From assembly GCA_019565575.1 (NCBI GenBank), contig CP067379.1:1302001-1366000 (forward strand): a stretch of DNA of 64,000 bases, read 5' to 3'. The translations under genes and the position numbers were made by a program. The notes under the pieces were generated by a model. The model was not told the origin of the DNA and did not search any database. It saw nothing but the letters and a program-made list of their open reading frames with translations. The stretch comes from Flavobacterium covae. Its GTDB lineage: Bacteria > Bacteroidota > Bacteroidia > Flavobacteriales > Flavobacteriaceae. This document shows positions 41,419 through 51,766 of this stretch, piece by piece (the stretch's first letter is position 1; every line of letters starts with the position of its first letter).

Positions 41419-42689
41419 ATGACTTTATCTGAAAAAGATCAATTATATAATTGGCATCCTTATACACAACATCAAACAATAGGTATACTACCTGCTATAG
41501 TAAAAGGAAAAGAAGCTTTGTTATGGGATGAAAAAAATAAAGAATATATAGATGCTATTGCTTCATGGTGGGTAAATCCTTTTGGACATTCAAATGAGTT
41601 TATCGCTAAAGCCATTTACGATCAATTAACTACTTTAGAACACGTTTTATTTGGTGGTTTTACACATAATAAAGCAGTACAATTAGCAGAAAAATTAATT
41701 GAAATACTACCAATAAATCAAAAAAATTTTTTTATTCGGACAATGGGTCAACGGCAGTTGAGGTGGCAATAAAAGCTTCATTTCAATACTTTTTTAACAA
41801 AGGGATAAAAAAAGATACGATAATAGCCTTTGAAGAAGCTTTTCATGGCGATACCTTCGGCGCTATGGCTGTAAGTGGGATAGGTTTGTTTACAGAAGCT
41901 TTTCAAGACTCACTAATCAATGTTATCCGAATTCCCGTTCCAACAAAAGGAAACGAAGAAATTACAAAAAAAACACTTCAAAAAGCTTTAAAAGAAAATC
42001 AAGTAGCCGCATTTATTTTTGAACCGTTGGTTTTAGGAGCTGCGGGTATGATAATGTATGAAGCCTTTATTTTAGATGAATTAATTACAATTTGTAAATC
42101 CAATTCAGTTTTTACTATTGCTGATGAAGTGATGACAGGATTTGGAAAAACAGGACGCTTTTTTGCATGTAATTATCTCAAAGAAAATCCCGATATGATG
42201 TGCATGTCTAAAGCATTAACAGGAGGTACAATTCCTATGGCCATTACTTCCTTTACAGAATCTATTTTTAATGGTTTTAAAAATGAATCTATTAATCATG
42301 CGTTTTTTCATGGACATACTTTTACAGCTAATCCAACAGGTTGTGCAGCTGCTTTAGCCAGTATTGAACTATTACAAAGAGATGAAACACAAAAAAATAT
42401 TGATAGAATTCATCAAAAACATTTAGCCTTTCAGATAAAAATGAATTTGAATCCAAAGGTTAAAACTACTCGCGTAATAGGAGTGATTTTTGCTTTGGAA
42501 ATTATAACAGATGAAGAAATTTCATACTATGGAACCATTCGTAATAAGCTATATAACTTTTTTATAGAAAAAGGAATTATACTTCGTCCTGTAGGGAACA
42601 CAGTCTATATATTACCCCCTTATATTATAACAGATCAGCAGTTAAAAAAAATATATGATACAATTGAAGAAGCACTCTTAATACTTTAA
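41419..42689 (+). CDS. bioA: Adenosylmethionine-8-amino-7-oxononanoate transaminase, one frameshift
   Basis: PLP aminotransferase producing 7,8-diaminopelargonate, the BioD substrate. The N-terminus WHPYTQHQT is a BioA hallmark and the cofactor lysine is in MCMSKALTGGTIP. Seven T at 41727-41733 should be eight, giving KNFFYSDNGSTAVEVAIKAS; corrected length is 423 residues. Paired with bioD; bioB and bioF are outside this window. Confidence 0.92.
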
Positions 42690-43107
42690 TATCATTTGAA
42701 TAAAAATAAATCGTTAAAAAACTTGTAAACTTATCTTAAAAAGAATTGTAAGCTTATCTAGGTTTAAAAAATGTCGTAAATTTAGCAAGATTCATAAAGT
42801 CAAAAGGATTTTATAATAAAATTCTTTTTATAAATGTAGCTCTCTATATTCAGGATAAAAGAATACTTTTAAAAATTCAAAGTTATTTTTATCCGTAATA
42901 AATTTATGTTGTTAAAATAAAAAAAGTATATCATTAATTGAATTAACAATAAAAAGTAAATCAATAATAGATAAAATACGATCTGAGAAAAAAACAAGAA
43001 AGACAGTGTACTTTGTCGGTTTTTATTTGTCTTTTATCGATTATTTTTAAAGATAAATATTAATGCTTTTTTAAAAAGATTTACCTTTGTTTTTAATGTT
43101 GAATAGT
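42690..43107. other. Intergenic region before the IPExxxVDY-pyk pair
   Basis: About 400 AT-rich bases. No open frame, repeat or RNA gene seen. The -7 box at 43082-43089 is the only signal. Confidence 0.5.
43082..43089 (+). promoter_or_regulatory. -7 box before the IPExxxVDY-pyk pair
   Basis: TACCTTTG, matching TAnnTTTG, 18 bases before the ATG at 43108. The TTG at 43087 is inside the box. Confidence 0.5.
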
Positions 43108-43593
43108 ATGACCAAACTTAAACATCAAATTCATCTTGGGGATTTTGATCAAGTAGATTATGACCTACTTGCTATTCATACTACTTTAGAAGATTATCGG
43201 TTAGCTTATAAGATTAATCAGAATTTAGAGATTTTGCTTTCCAAGAACGAGGATGAAATTCCAGTCGAAATTAACAAACAATTAGCTACTTTTTCTAGAT
43301 TCACATACGAAGATGATGAAGCAATGATGACTTGGGATTTAATACAAAATAAGCAAGAAATAGAATTTCCCCCTTCAGATATTATAAATTCATTATTTCA
43401 AGAAAATAGTATTACAACTCAAGTAAATTTGGTAACAGATTTAAAAAAAGTTGATTTTGTATTAAAAATTGAACACGACGAACAGATAGAGTTAAAAGAA
43501 ATAATTTATAAGTTGAATAAAATTGATTTGATTTCTGCAGTTTATGAAGTAAACCCAAATGAAATTAAATCTAAGAATAATTTGATATTTTAA
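43108..43593 (+). CDS. IPExxxVDY family protein
   Basis: 161 residues, cytoplasmic. Members are named for a short motif; here it appears as a divergent FDQVDY near residue 13, followed by DLLAIHTTLEDYRLAYKIN, the conserved block. The function is unknown, but in Flavobacteria the gene lies next to pyk, as it does here with two bases between. Of three possible starts (43087, 43096, 43108) the last is favoured because the first lies inside the -7 box. Confidence 0.82.
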   Translation: MTKLKHQIHLGDFDQVDYDLLAIHTTLEDYRLAYKINQNLEILLSKNEDEIPVEINKQLATFSRFTYEDDEAMMTWDLIQNKQEIEFPPSDIINSLFQENSITTQVNLVTDLKKVDFVLKIEHDEQIELKEIIYKLNKIDLISAVYEVNPNEIKSKNNLIF

Positions 43594-43595
43594 GA

Positions 43596-45028
43596 ATGCG
43601 TACACAAAAAAAAACAAAGATAGTAGCAACTCTAGGCCCAGCCTGTAGTTCTAAGGAAGTGATTAAAAAGATGATGGATGCTGGAGTTGATGTATTTCGT
43701 ATCAATTTTTCCCATGCAGACTATGCAGATGTTGCAGAGCGTATACGTATTATTCGGGAATTAAACGAAGAATACGGTTATACAACCGCTATATTAGCTG
43801 ATTTACAAGGGCCAAAACTACGTGTAGGCGTAATGAAAGAAGATGTGGTTGTAAATGAGGGAGATCTGGTTACTTTTCAAACAATAGAAGATGTGCCAGG
43901 AACACCTGATAATATATATATGACCTATAAAGCATTCCCTAAAGATGTAAATCCTGGAGAACGTATTTTATTAGATGATGGAAAGCTTATATTTGAAGCA
44001 ATATCAAGTAATGTTGAAACAAGTAGAGTTGTTTGTAAAGTAATTCAAGGAGGGCCATTAAAATCTAAAAAAGGAGTTAATTTACCCAATACAAAAGTAT
44101 CATTACCAGCCCTTACCGAAAAAGATATTCGTGATGCACTATTTGCAATTGAAAGTAAAGTTGATTGGATTGCGTTATCTTTTGTAAGAACACCAGAAGA
44201 TCTTAAAGATCTCAAAGAATTAATAGAAGAAAATTCAGATCACAAAATCCCAGTTATTGCCAAGATAGAAAAACCAGAAGCAATTGAAAATCTAGATAAG
44301 CTAGTGGCTCATTGTGATGGTTTTATGGTAGCGCGTGGTGATTTAGGGGTAGAAATGCCCGCACATGAAGTTCCATTAATTCAAAAAAATTAATTAACCG
44401 TGCCAAATTGGCTCGTATTCCTGTAATTGTAGCAACCCAAATGATGGAAACCATGATTACAAGTCTTACTCCTACTCGTGCAGAGGTAAATGATGTCGCT
44501 AATTCAGTAATGGATGGAGCAGATGCAGTAATGCTGTCAGGTGAAACCTCAGTAGGTAATTATCCAATACAAGTAATTGAAAAAATGACCCAAATTATTG
44601 AGGCAGTCGAAGATTCACCACTAATTCATGTGCCTCAAAAACAACCACAAGTAAAAACCAATCGCTTTATAACAAAACACATTTGTTATCACGCAGCTAT
44701 TTTAGCTGGAGATATAGGAGCCAAAGCTATTACTACACTAACAAATAGTGGTTATACTGCCTTTCAAGTTTCTGCATGGAGACCCAATGCACATGTTCTA
44801 GTCTTTACATCCAACCCTCGTATTTTAACACAGTTAAATTTATTGTGGGGAGTTCATGCGTTTATGTATGATAAATTTGTAAGTACAGATGATACAATAG
44901 ATGATATTAATGAAATAGCAGAAGAAAAAGGATTTGTAAGTCCAGGAGATATTTTGGTAAACTTAGCAGCCATGCCAGTTGTAGCAAAAGGAATGGTAAA
45001 TACATTAAGAATTTCTGAAATAGAATAA
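43596..45028 (+). CDS. pyk: Pyruvate kinase, one A-run frameshift
   Basis: Makes pyruvate and ATP from phosphoenolpyruvate in glycolysis. N-terminal TKIVATLGPACSSKEVIKKM, substrate and metal sites in FRINFSHADY and VIAKIEKPEAIENLD, and FMVARGDLGVEMP. Seven A at 44383-44389 should be eight, restoring LIQKKLINRAKLARIPVIVAT; corrected length is 477 residues. A terminator follows that overlaps the end of dinB. Confidence 0.95.
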
Positions 45029-45034
45029 AAAGAA

Positions 45035-46112
45035 TTAAAAATCAAACCGTAGCTGAATCACTACGGTTTTTTTTATTTCTGTATTTAAATTAGAAAGAGA
45101 AATACCTAATAAACGAACAGAGTTTTTCATACGATCTTGATAAAGAAGCTCTTTAGCTACCTCTAACAATACATCTCGATCGGAAACAAAATAAGGAAGT
45201 GTTTTGCTTCTGGTTTGTTGACTAAAATCAGAATATTTTATTTTAAGTGTTATGGTTTTACCAGATAATTTATGCTTTTGAAGTCTTTTAGCTAATTCAT
45301 CAGCAATACGTTCTAATTTTTCCTCCATAAAAATTTCAGAGGTTAAATTGGTATAAAAAGTATGCTCCGCTGCAACAGATTTAGAGGTTCGATTAGGTTT
45401 TACAGGACTGTTTGAAATTCCTCTAACCAGATGATAATAATGAGTACCACTTTTTCCAAAATGTTCTTCTAAATATTCTATTGTTTTAGATTTTAGATCT
45501 AGACCAGTATAAATCCCTAACAGATACATCTTTTCAGTAGTTACCTTTCCAATACCATAAAATTTTTTAATATCTAAACTCTCCAAAAAATGAATTACAT
45601 CATCAGGATGAATCGTTTTTTGACCATTTGGTTTATTATAATCAGATGCTATTTTGGCTACAAATTTATTGATAGAAATTCCCGCTGAAGCAGTCAAACC
45701 AACTTCTTCAAATATACGTTGTCTGATTTCAGAAGCTATAAGAGTTGCGCTAGGATTGTTTTTTTTTGTTTTGGGTTACATCTAAATAGGCCTCGTCTAA
45801 AGATAGAGGTTCTACTAGATCAGTATACTCATAAAATATTTTTCTAATTTTCAGAGAAATCTCTCTATATCGTTCAAAACGAGGTTTTACAAAAATTAAC
45901 TCAGGACATAAACGTTTAGCCTGTATACCAGTCATAGCACTTCGTACACCAAATTTTCTAGCTTCATAACTAGCAGCAGATACAACACCTCTAATTTCAC
46001 TGCCTCCCACAGCTATAGGAAGGCCTATTAGTTCAGGATGATCCTTTTGTTCAACGGACGCATAAAAGGCATCCATATCTATATGAATTATTTTACGAAT
46101 AAGGCTTTCCAT
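45035..46112 (-). CDS. dinB: DNA polymerase IV, one homopolymer frameshift
   Basis: Y-family translesion polymerase. [22 protein letters not shown] holds the first catalytic aspartate, [12 protein letters not shown] the second pair (D and E), and [15 protein letters not shown] the helix-hairpin-helix. Nine T at 45759-45767 (A on the coding strand) should be eight, joining [15 protein letters not shown]; corrected length is 358 residues. It converges on pyk, 6 bases between the stops, and its last codons lie in the pyk terminator. Confidence 0.93.
45044..45074. terminator. pyk terminator lying inside the 3' end of dinB
   Basis: AAACCGTAG / CTACGGTTT stem with an eight-base loop and T run. On the minus strand it encodes the last dinB residues (QLRFDF), so the hairpin is part of that coding sequence. 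Confidence 0.8.
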
Positions 46113-46196
46113 ATTGCAAAATTACTAATGTTTCTGCAAAAGTTAATAGCTTTAAAAAACTTAGAGTATCTTCGCTTGGTTATTTAAAAAGATCGT

Positions 46197-46676
46197 ATGA
46201 TTGAGATAGAACGTAAATTTTTAGTTACAAATAATCAATTTTTGGAAGAAAGCAAGTCTAATAATAGAATTGTACAAGGTTATTTGAGTTCGGTTGCTGA
46301 ACGAACAGTTAGAGTACGAATAAAAGATGAAAAAGGATATATTACTGTAAAAGGAGCTAGTAGCACTACTGGAGCTTCTAGACTAGAATGGGAAAAAGAG
46401 ATTTATTTGAACGAAGCTGAACTGCTTTTGCCTCTTTGTGAAAAGGGAATTATAGAAAAAATACGTTATGAAGTTCCTTTTGGAAAACACCTCTTTGAAG
46501 TAGATGTTTTTTTAGGTTTAAATCAAGGTCTTGTTTTAGCAGAAATAGAGCTGCAGACAGAAAATGAGTTTTTTGATAGACCTTCATGGCTAGGTTTAGA
46601 AGTTACCTCAGATATGCGTTTTTACAATGCCTATTTAAGTAGACATCCTTATAGCGAATGGGATATAAAAATTTAA
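46197..46676 (+). CDS. CYTH domain protein
   Basis: 159 residues with the CYTH signature MIEIERKFLV (E-x-E-x-K) and the basic and acidic residues of a triphosphate tunnel (RTVRVRIKDEKGYITVKG, LFEVDVFLG, LAEIELQTE). Such enzymes hydrolyse tripolyphosphate or make cyclic AMP; bacterial short forms are mostly triphosphatases. The substrate is not settled by sequence. It is convergent with rlpA, and the two stops overlap. Confidence 0.88.
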   Translation: MIEIERKFLVTNNQFLEESKSNNRIVQGYLSSVAERTVRVRIKDEKGYITVKGASSTTGASRLEWEKEIYLNEAELLLPLCEKGIIEKIRYEVPFGKHLFEVDVFLGLNQGLVLAEIELQTENEFFDRPSWLGLEVTSDMRFYNAYLSRHPYSEWDIKI

Positions 46677-47189
46677 TTTTTTTCTTTTTTAGAGCTATTT
46701 CAATTTTTACAGGCATTTCTCCTCCTCCTTTTCCTTTAGCCAAATGATGAAAGGCTTTGTGAGATAAGTCTATTTCACGATTGCGAATATGAGGACCACG
46801 GTCATTTATCTTTACGATTATTTTGCGACCATTTTTTAAATTGGTTACCCTAACTCTTGTTCCAAATGGTAGTTTTCGGTGGGCAGCAGTTAATTTATGA
46901 TTATAAAAACGCTCGCCACTAGCTGTTCTCCTCCCGTTAAAACGATTGGCATAATAAGAGGCGTGTCCTTTGCTTTTGTAAAGTTTGAAGTTGTAAAGAC
47001 CTTCCTCTACGGATAAACTGTCTAAAATAAGGAGTAAAGAATCTTTTTGATCGTGTCAGGGACGATTTTAATAGGCTCAAAACTGGTTGAATCAAATTTT
47101 TTAAATGAAAATTTTGATGTTAGAAGTATAGCTAGTAGTGTAGAAACACCCATTAAAATACGGTTGATCATAGTTTTTCTTTTAATCAT
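46673..47189 (-). CDS. rlpA: Septal ring lytic transglycosylase RlpA family protein, frameshifted
   Basis: About 170 residues with an N-terminal membrane segment (MINRILMGVSTLLAILL) and a double-psi barrel domain. The RlpA core is plain: KGHASYYANRFNGRRTASGE, LPFGTRVRVTNLKNG, VKINDRGPHIRNREIDLS. Five T at 47044-47048 should be six, joining DTIKKDSLLLILDS. At the end, seven T at 46677-46683 should probably be eight, giving a stop at 46673; as printed the frame runs on. Because of these breaks there is no long open frame here and the gene is easily overlooked. The start may be 47189 or 47171. Confidence 0.8.
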
Positions 47190-47212
47190 TTTGTATAATA
47201 GGATAAAAAAAT

Positions 47213-47231
47213 AAGCCCATTAAAAGGGCTT
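47213..47231 (-). terminator. Terminator of the cytochrome-b-like gene
   Basis: AAGCCC / GGGCTT stem with a seven-base loop; on the minus strand it is followed by a T run. Confidence 0.65.
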
Positions 47232-47239
47232 ACTGTTTT

Positions 47240-47662
47240 TTATGATAACCAAGATGACCATGGTATACGAGATAGAATTAGGATAAGTCCAATACTGTAT
47301 AAAATAGCTATTTTTTTGAATTTATCATGACTTGTTTCCATTTTTTTATGTTTTGACCATCCAATGGTTACACATACTATAGCAATTAGATTTATTAAAG
47401 GATGCTCCATAGAAGTAAGTCTTAAAGCGGCTTCTTTCATATTAAAACCTGATAAGCCCATTGGAGAAACAAAGTATAAAATAATTCCTACTAAAAATTG
47501 AATATGGGTACCAATTAAACCAAATAAAGCAATTTTTCTGTCTTTAGCTGTAAATTCTCTATTAGAGGAATTACCTAAAAAACTATTAATAATAGCAAAA
47601 ACTAATAAAGCTAAGGCTACATAAGCCCATCCTGAGTGAAATTTTTGTATGAAATTGTGCAT
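47240..47662 (-). CDS. Small four-helix membrane protein, cytochrome-b-like
   Basis: 140 residues with four hydrophobic helices. Histidines sit in HSGWAYVALAL, IGTHIQFLVGIILYF, SMEHPLINLIAI and SKHKK, several at helix positions where haem ligands could lie. Flavobacterial members are called cytochrome b family proteins. Haem binding is plausible but not shown. Intact frame. Confidence 0.7.
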   Translation of the reverse strand: MHNFIQKFHSGWAYVALALLVFAIINSFLGNSSNREFTAKDRKIALFGLIGTHIQFLVGIILYFVSPMGLSGFNMKEAALRLTSMEHPLINLIAIVCVTIGWSKHKKMETSHDKFKKIAILYSIGLILILSRIPWSSWLS

Positions 47663-47754
47663 TTTAAATGTTTTGGTTTAAACAAATATAAATAAAAAAT
47701 GATAAATAGAAAAATATAGTGAATGTTTGTGTTTGTATGAAAAGAACTACAATC

Positions 47755-49566
47755 TTATTTAGATTGTAGTTCTTCATTCAATTTTCTTTCTAATTCTGCT
47801 TGAAATTCTTCCATTACTGGTTTTACAGTACTTTCTGGTAAATCAGCAATTCGGATGTACATGAGTCCATCAATGGCATTGTTGAACAAAGGATCTACAT
47901 TAAAGGCAACTACTCGAGCATTTTGTTTGATGTATTTTTTGATTAGAACAGGTAAACGTAAATTACCAGGTTCTACTTCGTCTATGATCTTATCAAATTT
48001 ATTCAAATCAGACTCTGCTTCGTTAAATACAAAATCCTTATCAGCATCTTTTAATTTTACCTTGTATTCTTTTTTAGGATGAATATATTGAGCAATATAA
48101 GGATCGTAAAAATTAGATTTCATAAATTCAATCATCAATGATTTTGAAAACTCTGAAAATTGATTACTAATACTTACTCCACCTATTAAAAATTTATGTT
48201 CAGGGTGTCTTAGTGTAGTGTGTACAATACCTTTCCATAATAAGAATAAAGGCATTGGTTTTTGCTGATATTCACTACATATAAAGGCACGTCCCATTTC
48301 GATGGATTTACTCATCATATCGTACAGTTCGGGTTCAAAACGGAAAAGATTTTGTAAGTAGAAACCGTTTATTCCGTATTTAGCAAATATTCTAGATCCT
48401 AAACCCATACGGTAAGCACCTGCAATTTGTTTGGTATCATCATCCCATAAAAACATGTGGTGGTAGTAGTTGTCAAACTCGTCTAAGTCAATAGATTCAT
48501 TAGTGCCTTCACCAACGGCTCTAAAGGTAATTTCTCGTAAACGACCTATTTCATGTAAGATATTAGGAATTTCACTAGCTTCTGTTAAGAATACTTCATA
48601 ATTTTTACTTTGGAGCAATCGAGCCTCTTTTTTTCTAAGTTTGGCTACTTCTTCAATCATTTTTTCTTGATTAGCTCCTGTTACAATTGCTTTTGCGGGT
48701 TTTGAAGTAGGTTTTAGAATAGGTGCTTCAAAAAGTTTTTTTTCTTCGGCAAAAGCATTTGCTAACATATATGTTTTTTTGCGTAAAAAATCTGTATAAT
48801 CTTCTAAGGTTGTATACTCATTTTGTTCCGCTACTGAAATTGGTTTTCCTATACGAACTTTTATTACACGATCTTTTTGAGTAAGTAATTCAGAAGGAAG
48901 TTTTGCAGTTCGCAAAGTACTACTTAGTTTTGATAAGAAGTAAAATAATTTACTGTTTTTGGCATGAAAATAAATAGGTACCACAGGAACTTGTGCTTTT
49001 CTAATAACTTTAATAGCTCCTTCTTCCCATTCTTTGTCCACTATGAGTTTTCCGTCTTTGTAAGTAGAAACTTCACCAGCTGGAAACATACCTAAAGGTT
49101 TTCCATCGCTTAAATGGCGAAAAGTTTCTTTTAACCCAATTACACTCGATTTAGCATCCTTATGGTTTTCAAAAGGATTTACGGGCATGATATATGGCTT
49201 TAATGGCTCTATACGATGTAATAAGAAATTAGCGATAATCTTAAAATTAGGCTCGCGTTCAAGCATTAATTTTAAAAGTAATATTCCATCTATGCCTCCT
49301 AGCGGGTGGTTAGAAATGGTAATATAAGGACCTTCTTTAGGTAATCTTTTTAGATCTTCTTCGGGAATCTCAAATTTAATTTGGAATTCGTCCAAAATTG
49401 CATTCAAGAACTCAACATCTGATAGATGTTTATTCCTGTCATAAATTTTATTTAATGTTGATATCTGAAGTGCTTTCATTAACAACCAACCCGAAAAGGT
49501 CCCAATAGGGCCATAATTATCAGTTTTAATTGCTTTGGCTACTTCTTTGGCAGTGACTAAACCCAT
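47755..49566 (-). CDS. Bifunctional acyltransferase (PlsC-like plus GNAT-like), OlsF/GlsF type
   Basis: 603 residues. The N-terminal half is a lysophospholipid acyltransferase with the catalytic NHPLGGIDGILLL and the later MFPAGEVSTYKDG motif. The C-terminal half (from about residue 310) is a GNAT-like N-acyltransferase related to the hemolysin/OlsB group (YRMGLGSRIF, FICSEYQQKPMPLFLLWKGI, LIGGVSISNQFS). This fusion makes amino-acid lipids such as ornithine or glycine lipids in other bacteria. Which amino acid is used here is not determined by sequence. Confidence 0.82.
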   Translation of the reverse strand: MGLVTAKEVAKAIKTDNYGPIGTFSGWLLMKALQISTLNKIYDRNKHLSDVEFLNAILDEFQIKFEIPEEDLKRLPKEGPYITISNHPLGGIDGILLLKLMLEREPNFKIIANFLLHRIEPLKPYIMPVNPFENHKDAKSSVIGLKETFRHLSDGKPLGMFPAGEVSTYKDGKLIVDKEWEEGAIKVIRKAQVPVVPIYFHAKNSKLFYFLSKLSSTLRTAKLPSELLTQKDRVIKVRIGKPISVAEQNEYTTLEDYTDFLRKKTYMLANAFAEEKKLFEAPILKPTSKPAKAIVTGANQEKMIEEVAKLRKKEARLLQSKNYEVFLTEASEIPNILHEIGRLREITFRAVGEGTNESIDLDEFDNYYHHMFLWDDDTKQIAGAYRMGLGSRIFAKYGINGFYLQNLFRFEPELYDMMSKSIEMGRAFICSEYQQKPMPLFLLWKGIVHTTLRHPEHKFLIGGVSISNQFSEFSKSLMIEFMKSNFYDPYIAQYIHPKKEYKVKLKDADKDFVFNEAESDLNKFDKIIDEVEPGNLRLPVLIKKYIKQNARVVAFNVDPLFNNAIDGLMYIRIADLPESTVKPVMEEFQAELERKLNEELQSK

Positions 49567-49819
49567 TTATATTTACGATTAATGCAAGTTGCAAATATAG
49601 CAAAAGTCGTATAATATGTAATGGTTTAACAATGAATCATTTATTTTTTTATTAAATATATTCTGATTTGTTTGATATTCAAATGTTTGTTAATTGTTTA
49701 AAAAAAATAGTCGAGACTCTTAAAATATTCTATACTTTTGAAAAAATCAATTATACCATCAGTAATACAATAATGGTATTCATAATTAGTGATTTAGTTT
49801 TAATTTTTAATTTGGTTTG

Positions 49820-50578
49820 ATGAAAATTATATCATATAACGTAAATGGTATTCGTGCTGCCATTACAAAAGGTTTTTTAGAATGGTTACAAGCAGCAAAT
49901 CCCGATGTAATATGTTTACAAGAGATCAAAGCTACTCAAGATCAAATTCCTGTAATGGATATTGAATTAGCGGGTTATCCTTATCAGTATTATTTTCCTG
50001 CAGAAAAAAAAGGATATAGCGGAGTAGCTATTCTCTCCAAAATAGAACCTAAAAAAGTTGTGTACGGAACGGGTATAGAACACATGGATAAGGAAGGACG
50101 AAATCTAAGATTAGATTTTGATGATTGTTCTGTTATGAGTTTATATTTGCCTTCTGGTACGAATATAGATAGATTAGAACACAAGTTTATGTATATGGAT
50201 GATTTTTATAATTACATAAATCAACTAAAAAAAGAAGTACCTAATCTTGTAATTTGTGGTGATTATAATATTTGTCATGAAGCCATTGACATACATGATC
50301 CCATAAGAAATGCAAAGGTTTCTGGTTTTTTACCAGAAGAACGAGCATGGTTGGATAAATTTATAAAATCAGGATTTATAGATAGTTTCCGTTTTTTTAA
50401 TACGGATCCGCATCATTACAGCTGGTGGAGTTATCGTGCTAATGCACGTGCTAATAATAAGGGTTGGAGAATTGATTATTGCTTGGTGCATGAACCTTTG
50501 CAAAATAAAATGAAAAGAGCCTATATTTTGCCAGAAGCAAAACATTCTGATCATTGTCCAGTGTGTGTAGAATTTTAA
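49820..50578 (+). CDS. xth: Exodeoxyribonuclease III
   Basis: AP endonuclease and 3'-exonuclease of base-excision repair, 252 residues. Metal and catalytic residues are seen in SYNVNGIRAA, LQEIKATQDQ, ICGDYNICH, and AKHSDHCPV, and the substrate-recognition segment in YSWWSYRANARANNKGWRIDY. Intact frame. A TTG three bases upstream of ATG is in frame but not needed. Confidence 0.94.
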   Translation: MKIISYNVNGIRAAITKGFLEWLQAANPDVICLQEIKATQDQIPVMDIELAGYPYQYYFPAEKKGYSGVAILSKIEPKKVVYGTGIEHMDKEGRNLRLDFDDCSVMSLYLPSGTNIDRLEHKFMYMDDFYNYINQLKKEVPNLVICGDYNICHEAIDIHDPIRNAKVSGFLPEERAWLDKFIKSGFIDSFRFFNTDPHHYSWWSYRANARANNKGWRIDYCLVHEPLQNKMKRAYILPEAKHSDHCPVCVEF

Positions 50579-50599
50579 TAATCCCAAATGTTTTGAATT

Positions 50600-51568
50600 A
50601 TGATAAAAAGAACTTCTATAGGCTTACTTTTACTCGCCTTAAGTACTTCCTCTTGTGTTTCCAAGAAAATATATACTGATTTAGAAAACAAGTTTGCTGA
50701 ACTAAAAAAAGAACGCAATGCTTTAGCCGATGAAAATGAGTTACTTAAATCTGGTAAAAGCCAGGCCAATCTAGATTTAGCAAAAGTAAAGTCTGAATTA
50801 GAAAAAATAAAAGCAGAACGTGATAAGTTAGCAGCCGATTATAGTGCTACTTCTAATAATCTGACTACGTTACAAAATTCGTATAATGCTTTAGAAAAAA
50901 ATAGCGACGATGCTTTAAAAGCAAATATGGACAAAAACAGAGAATTATTAGCACAATTAGAAGCAAAAGAAAAAGCTCTGGCTGCTGAAAAAGCTCGTTT
51001 GGATAAATTAAGTAAAGAATTTAAGGATCGTTCAGATCGTGTAACAGAACTTGAAAATTTAGTAGAAGCTAAAGAAGCTTCTATGAAAAAATTAAGAGAA
51101 ACATTAGCTAAATCTTTAAAAGCTTTTGAAGGAAAAGGACTTGTGATCCACCAGAAAGATGGGAAAGTTTATGTTTCTATGGAAAATAAATTACTATTTG
51201 AATCAGGAAGCTGGACAGTAGGAACAGAAGGAAAAAAAGCAGTTGATTTAGTCTCAAAAGTTTTAGCTGATAATCCAGATATTTCAATCTTAATAGAAGG
51301 ACATACTGATAATGATAAAATAACAGGAACATTAGGAGGAGGAGTTGAAAACAACTGGGATTTATCTACCAAACGCGCCACAGCCATCGTAAATTTGTTG
51401 TCAGCTAATCCGAAGATTAAAAAAGAAAACTTAACAGCTGCTGGACGTAGCGAATATAGCCCATTGGTATCAAATGAATCGACAGACGGTAAAGCTAAAA
51501 ATCGCCGTATTGAAATCATTTTGACACCTAAGCTAGATGAGTTGACAAAAGCATTAAATGAGTTGTAA
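50600..51568 (+). CDS. OmpA-family peptidoglycan-binding lipoprotein
   Basis: 322 residues. Lipobox ending in STSSC, then a coiled coil from about residue 25 to 165 with heptads of K, E and L (KKERNALADENELLKSGK), and a C-terminal OmpA domain with ILIEGHTDNDKITG and KNRRIEIIL, which binds diaminopimelate of peptidoglycan. Such proteins tie the outer membrane to the wall. It follows xth by 21 bases. Confidence 0.9.
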   Translation: MIKRTSIGLLLLALSTSSCVSKKIYTDLENKFAELKKERNALADENELLKSGKSQANLDLAKVKSELEKIKAERDKLAADYSATSNNLTTLQNSYNALEKNSDDALKANMDKNRELLAQLEAKEKALAAEKARLDKLSKEFKDRSDRVTELENLVEAKEASMKKLRETLAKSLKAFEGKGLVIHQKDGKVYVSMENKLLFESGSWTVGTEGKKAVDLVSKVLADNPDISILIEGHTDNDKITGTLGGGVENNWDLSTKRATAIVNLLSANPKIKKENLTAAGRSEYSPLVSNESTDGKAKNRRIEIILTPKLDELTKALNEL

Positions 51569-51585
51569 CTAAAATTTTGAATAAA

Positions 51586-51714
51586 GAGACTGTTCAAAAA
51601 GTTCGCAATTTTGTTCATTTCGACCAAAGGGAGAAATTATATAATATTGATTATGAGACTCCTCCTTACGTAGTGACAAACTGGATGTTGATTTATTACT
51701 TTTTGGACAGCCTC
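51586..51714. repeat. Intergenic repeat element, copy 2
   Basis: About 129 bases, ends GAGACTGTTCAAAAAGT and ACTTTTTGGACAGCCTC, interior very like 34109-34240. It lies between an OmpA gene and an aldo/keto reductase gene. Confidence 0.85.
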
Positions 51715-51766
51715 TTTTAAATTTTATAACACACCTTTTAGGTTAAATAAATTAAAAATTTCATAG

